Below are positions 61,535-64,000 of a stretch of DNA of 64,000 bases, piece after piece. The stretch comes from Herbaspirillum sp. SJZ107 (GTDB lineage: Bacteria > Pseudomonadota > Gammaproteobacteria > Burkholderiales > Burkholderiaceae_D). The position numbers and the translations under genes were made by a program. Location of the stretch: the NCBI RefSeq assembly GCF_006715485.1, contig NZ_VFNH01000004.1:1-64000 (forward strand), given 5' to 3'. The notes under the pieces are model-generated. The model worked only from the letters and a program-made list of their open reading frames with translations, did not search any database and was not told where the DNA came from. Positions within the stretch are counted from its first letter, which is position 1. Every line of letters begins with the position of its first letter.

Positions 61535-62119
61535 TCAATCTGCGGCCGCCAGGCGCGCCAGTTGCGGGTCCATGATGGTGGCGAAGATGGCGGTGTCGCC
61601 GTACGCCCGCGCCGACAGCATTGCGCCGTGCACCGCGGCCATGAAGATTTCCGCTTCGACGCGCGCCGTATCGCGCAGCGCGATGGCGCCTTGCGCCGCG
61701 CCTGCCTCCAGGACCGCCGCGAGCCATGCGGACAGGAAGCGGAAGTACGCACGGATCTCCGTCGCGATCTCCTCAGGCAGCACCGGCAGTTCGTTGGCCA
61801 GCAGGGCACACACGCAGAACGGCGCGCTGGCGTCCCCGATGCAGGCTTTCCAGTAATCGATATACGCGCGCAGCCGGCCGAGCGGGTCGGGAATCGCGCG
61901 TTCGAGGTTCTTCATGCCTTCCTCGGCCGCCTCGCGGTAGCGGGCGACCAGCGTCCTGACCAGGTCGGCCTTGCTCGGGAAGTGGTGGTGGATGCTCGGC
62001 TTGCGGATGCCGACCACGGCGGCGATGTCCGCATAGCTGAAGCTGTTGTAGCCGCCGCCGAGAATCAGGGAGCGGGCACAGGCGAGAATATCATCGGCAG
62101 TCGAAGATGTCTTGTTCAT
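61535..62119 (-). CDS. TetR-family transcriptional repressor
   Basis: The 194-residue protein has the TetR helix-turn-helix at the N-terminus (residues 8-55, ILACARSLILGGGYNSFSYADIAAVVGIRKPSIHHHFPSKADLV read in parts) and an all-helical ligand domain with two Cys (PFCVCALLANELP). Start ATG 62119 is chosen rather than one 12 codons upstream, because the operator-like palindrome at 62129 occupies that upstream stretch. It probably represses itself and the membrane-protein gene through the two matching palindromes. The inducer is unknown. Confidence 0.88.
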   Translation of the reverse strand: MNKTSSTADDILACARSLILGGGYNSFSYADIAAVVGIRKPSIHHHFPSKADLVRTLVARYREAAEEGMKNLERAIPDPLGRLRAYIDYWKACIGDASAPFCVCALLANELPVLPEEIATEIRAYFRFLSAWLAAVLEAGAAQGAIALRDTARVEAEIFMAAVHGAMLSARAYGDTAIFATIMDPQLARLAAAD

Positions 62120-62128
62120 ACCAATCAG

Positions 62129-62145
62129 CCTACCTTCTAGTAGGT
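62129..62145 (-). promoter_or_regulatory. TetR operator copy 2, before tetR
   Basis: CCTACCTTCTAGTAGGT, read on the opposite strand as ACCTACTAGAAGGTAGG, matches the copy at 61464 at 15 of 17 positions. It lies 10 bases upstream of the tetR start codon, a position for autorepression. Confidence 0.68.
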
Positions 62146-62177
62146 CAGATGTCAAGCAGGCCCACAGTGGGTCGGTT

Positions 62178-62193
62178 GTTGGTATTTACCAAC
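62178..62193. promoter_or_regulatory. Palindrome GTTGGTATTTACCAAC
   Basis: Seven-base perfect arms GTTGGTA/TACCAAC flank a TT centre in the 203-base space between tetR and the receiver gene. It differs from the TetR boxes and contains the TGGTAT core seen in the GntR sites, which may be chance. A role in expression of the receiver gene is possible. Confidence 0.4.
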
Positions 62194-62322
62194 GTTAATT
62201 TCTTTAAGAAAAGTGTTAAAATTGGCTTGGCCGCGTATCCATGCATACCGGTCGCGCGTCGGCCCCATCCCCGCCGATATCTCAGGTCCGCGCCGCACGC
62301 GCTCTTCAGTTATCGATTTTTC

Positions 62323-62715
62323 ATGTCACCCGCTCACCATACCCGCGTCCTCATCGTGGACGACAATCGCGATGCAGCCGACCTGCTGAGCGAGCTGTTG
62401 ATCATCAATGGTTATACGACCCGCACCGCCTACGACGGCTTCATGGCCCTCGACGCTGCCATGTCTTTCGAACCGGAGATCGTCATCCTCGACCTCGGCA
62501 TGCCCAAGTATTCGGGCAACGAAGTCGCGCCGATGCTACGCCAGGTCAAGAAGCTCGAAAACGCCTACATCATCGCCCTGACCGCCTGGGGCGATGCCGA
62601 AAGCCGCGCCCTGACCAGCCGCACCGGCTTCGATCTGCACCTGACCAAGTCGGTCACGATGCAGGAACTGCTGGGGGCCGTGAAAGCCGGCCGGATGCGC
62701 AGCGCGACGTTATAA
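62323..62715 (+). CDS. Single-domain response regulator (receiver only)
   Basis: The 130-residue CheY-like protein has the acidic pocket Asp13/Asp14, phospho-acceptor Asp57 in VILDLGMPKYSG, switch Thr87 and Lys109. There is no output domain, so it works by protein contact or as a phosphotransfer intermediate. No kinase is adjacent. The three soluble kinases in this window lack linked regulators and are conceivable partners. The ATG at 62323 directly starts the receiver fold. Confidence 0.9.
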   Translation: MSPAHHTRVLIVDDNRDAADLLSELLIINGYTTRTAYDGFMALDAAMSFEPEIVILDLGMPKYSGNEVAPMLRQVKKLENAYIIALTAWGDAESRALTSRTGFDLHLTKSVTMQELLGAVKAGRMRSATL

Positions 62716-62749
62716 AGCAGGATTTTGCAGCCGGGCGTACACTTGGCTG

Positions 62750-63898
62750 ATGAACATCACCCGGCTCTCCACCTACCGCATCCCGCCGCGCTGGATGCTG
62801 CTGAAGATCGAGACCGACGCCGGCATCGTCGGCTGGGGCGAACCGATCGTCGAGGGACGCGCGCGGACCGTCGAGGCAGCCGTGCACGAGCTGGCCGACT
62901 ACCTGGTCGGGCGCGACCCGTCCCGCATCAACGACTTGTGGCAGACCATGTACCGAGGCGGCTTCTACCGCGGCGGTCCGGTGCTGATGAGCGCGATTGC
63001 CGGCATCGACCAGGCGCTGTGGGACATCAAGGGCAAGGCGCTCGGGGTGCCGGTGTATGAACTGCTGGGCGGCCTGGTGCGCGAGCGCATGAAGACCTAC
63101 AGCTGGGTCGGCGGCGACCGCCCGCACGACGTGGTCGACGGCATCGCCGCCCGGCGCGAAGTCGGCTTCGACACCTTCAAGATGAACGGCACCGACGACC
63201 TGGCCCTCATCGACAGCGCGCGCCGGATCGACGAGACCGTCAAGCGCGTCGCCAACATCCGCGCGACCTTCGGCGACGCCATCGAGTTCGGCCTCGATTT
63301 CCACGGCCGCGTGTCGCTGCCGATGGCGCGCGTGCTGCTGCGCGAGCTGGAGCCGCTGCGGCCGTTGTTCGTCGAGGAACCGGTGCTGCCCGAATTCGCC
63401 GACAGCTACCGGCGCCTGGCCGACCAGACCTCGATCCCGATCGCCGCCGGCGAGCGCATGTTCTCGCGCTTCGACTTCCGCCACGTGTTCGAGGCGGGCG
63501 GCCTGTCCATCGTCCAGCCCGACCTGTCGCATGCGGGCGGCATCACCGAGTGCCTGAAGATCGGCGCGATGGCCGAGGCCTACGGCATCGCGCTGGCGCC
63601 GCATTGCCCGCTCGGGCCGGTGGCGCTGGCGGCCTGCCTGCAGGTCGATTTCGTGTCGCACAACGCGGTGCTGCAGGAGCAGAGCATGGGCATCCACTAC
63701 AACAAGGGCGGCGAGGTGCTCGACTACGTGGCCAACAAGGAAGATTTCGCCATCGTCGACGGCTACATCAAGCCGCTGCCCAAGCCCGGCCTGGGCGTCG
63801 AGATCGACGAGGCGGCCGTCGTGCAAGCCACGCAGCGCGCCATCGACTGGCGCAACCCGGTATGGCGCCACCCCGACGGCAGCATCGCCGAATGGTGA
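62750..63898 (+). CDS. dgoD: D-galactonate dehydratase
   Basis: This 382-residue enolase-superfamily enzyme dehydrates D-galactonate to 2-dehydro-3-deoxygalactonate. Metal ligands lie in GLDFHGR (Asp near 184), LFVEEPVLPE (Glu near 209) and AAGERMF (Glu near 235), and the catalytic His in APHCPLGPVALAAC (near 285). Length and the N-terminal MNITRLSTYRIPPRWMLLKIETD match DgoD closely. It is followed by the kinase of the same pathway after 7 bases. Confidence 0.93.
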   Translation: MNITRLSTYRIPPRWMLLKIETDAGIVGWGEPIVEGRARTVEAAVHELADYLVGRDPSRINDLWQTMYRGGFYRGGPVLMSAIAGIDQALWDIKGKALGVPVYELLGGLVRERMKTYSWVGGDRPHDVVDGIAARREVGFDTFKMNGTDDLALIDSARRIDETVKRVANIRATFGDAIEFGLDFHGRVSLPMARVLLRELEPLRPLFVEEPVLPEFADSYRRLADQTSIPIAAGERMFSRFDFRHVFEAGGLSIVQPDLSHAGGITECLKIGAMAEAYGIALAPHCPLGPVALAACLQVDFVSHNAVLQEQSMGIHYNKGGEVLDYVANKEDFAIVDGYIKPLPKPGLGVEIDEAAVVQATQRAIDWRNPVWRHPDGSIAEW

Positions 63899-63905
63899 CA
63901 ACAGC

Positions 63906-64000
63906 ATGAACGAGACCGCGCACCGCATCCTCGGCATCGACTGGGGCACCAGCAACCGCCGCGCCTACCTGGTCGACGCCGCCGGCACCCTGGTCGACAG
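63906..64000 (+). CDS. dgoK: 2-dehydro-3-deoxygalactonokinase, N-terminal fragment cut by window end
   Basis: The visible 31 residues include RILGIDWGTSNRRAYLVDAAG, the phosphate-1 ATP-binding motif of DgoK-type sugar kinases. The enzyme phosphorylates the product of DgoD in the De Ley-Doudoroff route. The reading frame is open at the window edge, so it is truncated by sampling and not a pseudogene. Its start lies 7 bases after dgoD. Confidence 0.85.
   Translation, partial: MNETAHRILGIDWGTSNRRAYLVDAAGTLVD

Overview
This 64 kb window is GC-rich, densely coded DNA from a free-living Gram-negative betaproteobacterium, most likely of the family Oxalobacteraceae (Massilia/Telluria-like). The inference rests on codon and base composition, the 3' end of a 5S rRNA gene, betaproteobacterial-type porin and transporters, several large TonB-dependent receptors with secreted glycan-active enzymes, and a full furan-catabolism cluster of the type described in Cupriavidus. 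No species call is possible without a search.

Layout. 1-150: 3' end of a 5S rRNA gene and its terminator. 228-3927: a MacA-like adaptor and a NodT/TolC-like outer-membrane factor without a pump gene, then a PbpG-type endopeptidase. 3955-19674: a LysR regulator convergent with a 15 kb block of minus-strand genes. The block encodes an alpha/beta hydrolase, a GMC oxidoreductase, an MFS transporter, a three-subunit molybdenum hydroxylase, an acyl-CoA ligase, a UbiD/UbiX pair, a crotonase-family enzyme and an aldehyde dehydrogenase. Together these match the HmfH, HmfT, HmfABC, HmfD, HmfF/G and HmfE set for degrading 5-hydroxymethylfurfural, furfural, 2,5-furandicarboxylate and 2-furoate to 2-oxoglutarate. 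Two nearly identical T-N11-A boxes lie upstream of the GMC gene and the hydroxylase genes. The molybdenum subunit carries a fused CoxG-like domain.

19959-26014: a TonB-dependent receptor with a secreted tandem beta-helix/beta-propeller protein, preceded by two perfect LacI-type palindromes. 26078-32908: exonuclease I, an unknown protein with a possible clamp-binding motif, a phosphoethanolamine-transferase-like protein, and a membrane coiled-coil protein with a possible AIM24-like part. 33113-37731: a histidine kinase, a lipoprotein, an EthD-domain protein and a PQQ-dependent sugar dehydrogenase lipoprotein.

38123-45006: a probable amino-sugar/chitin uptake locus (TonB receptor, Pass1-like cupin, small GH18 protein, AmpG-like permease, GntR/UTRA regulator). 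A shared 11-bp-spaced direct repeat occurs at both ends. 45185-47895: two more histidine kinases of the same family as the one at 33113, flanking a 78-residue protein with an unusual paired palindrome upstream. 48095-50124: a dicarboxylate-type symporter and a methyltransferase. 50179-54482: a porin, a ModA-like protein that may be a periplasmic aconitate isomerase, and a citrate-type MFS transporter, divergent from a LysR gene. 54519-60852: a small membrane protein, an L,D-transpeptidase, an FHS sugar transporter and a GH20 hexosaminidase. 60857-62119: a TetR gene and a membrane protein, each preceded by the same operator-like palindrome. 62323-end: a lone receiver protein, galactonate dehydratase and the start of a 2-dehydro-3-deoxygalactonokinase cut by the window edge.

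The general picture is a soil or plant-associated heterotroph specialised in plant-derived furans, polysaccharides, amino sugars, organic acids and sugar acids. No CRISPR array, transposase, prophage or tRNA gene was recognised.
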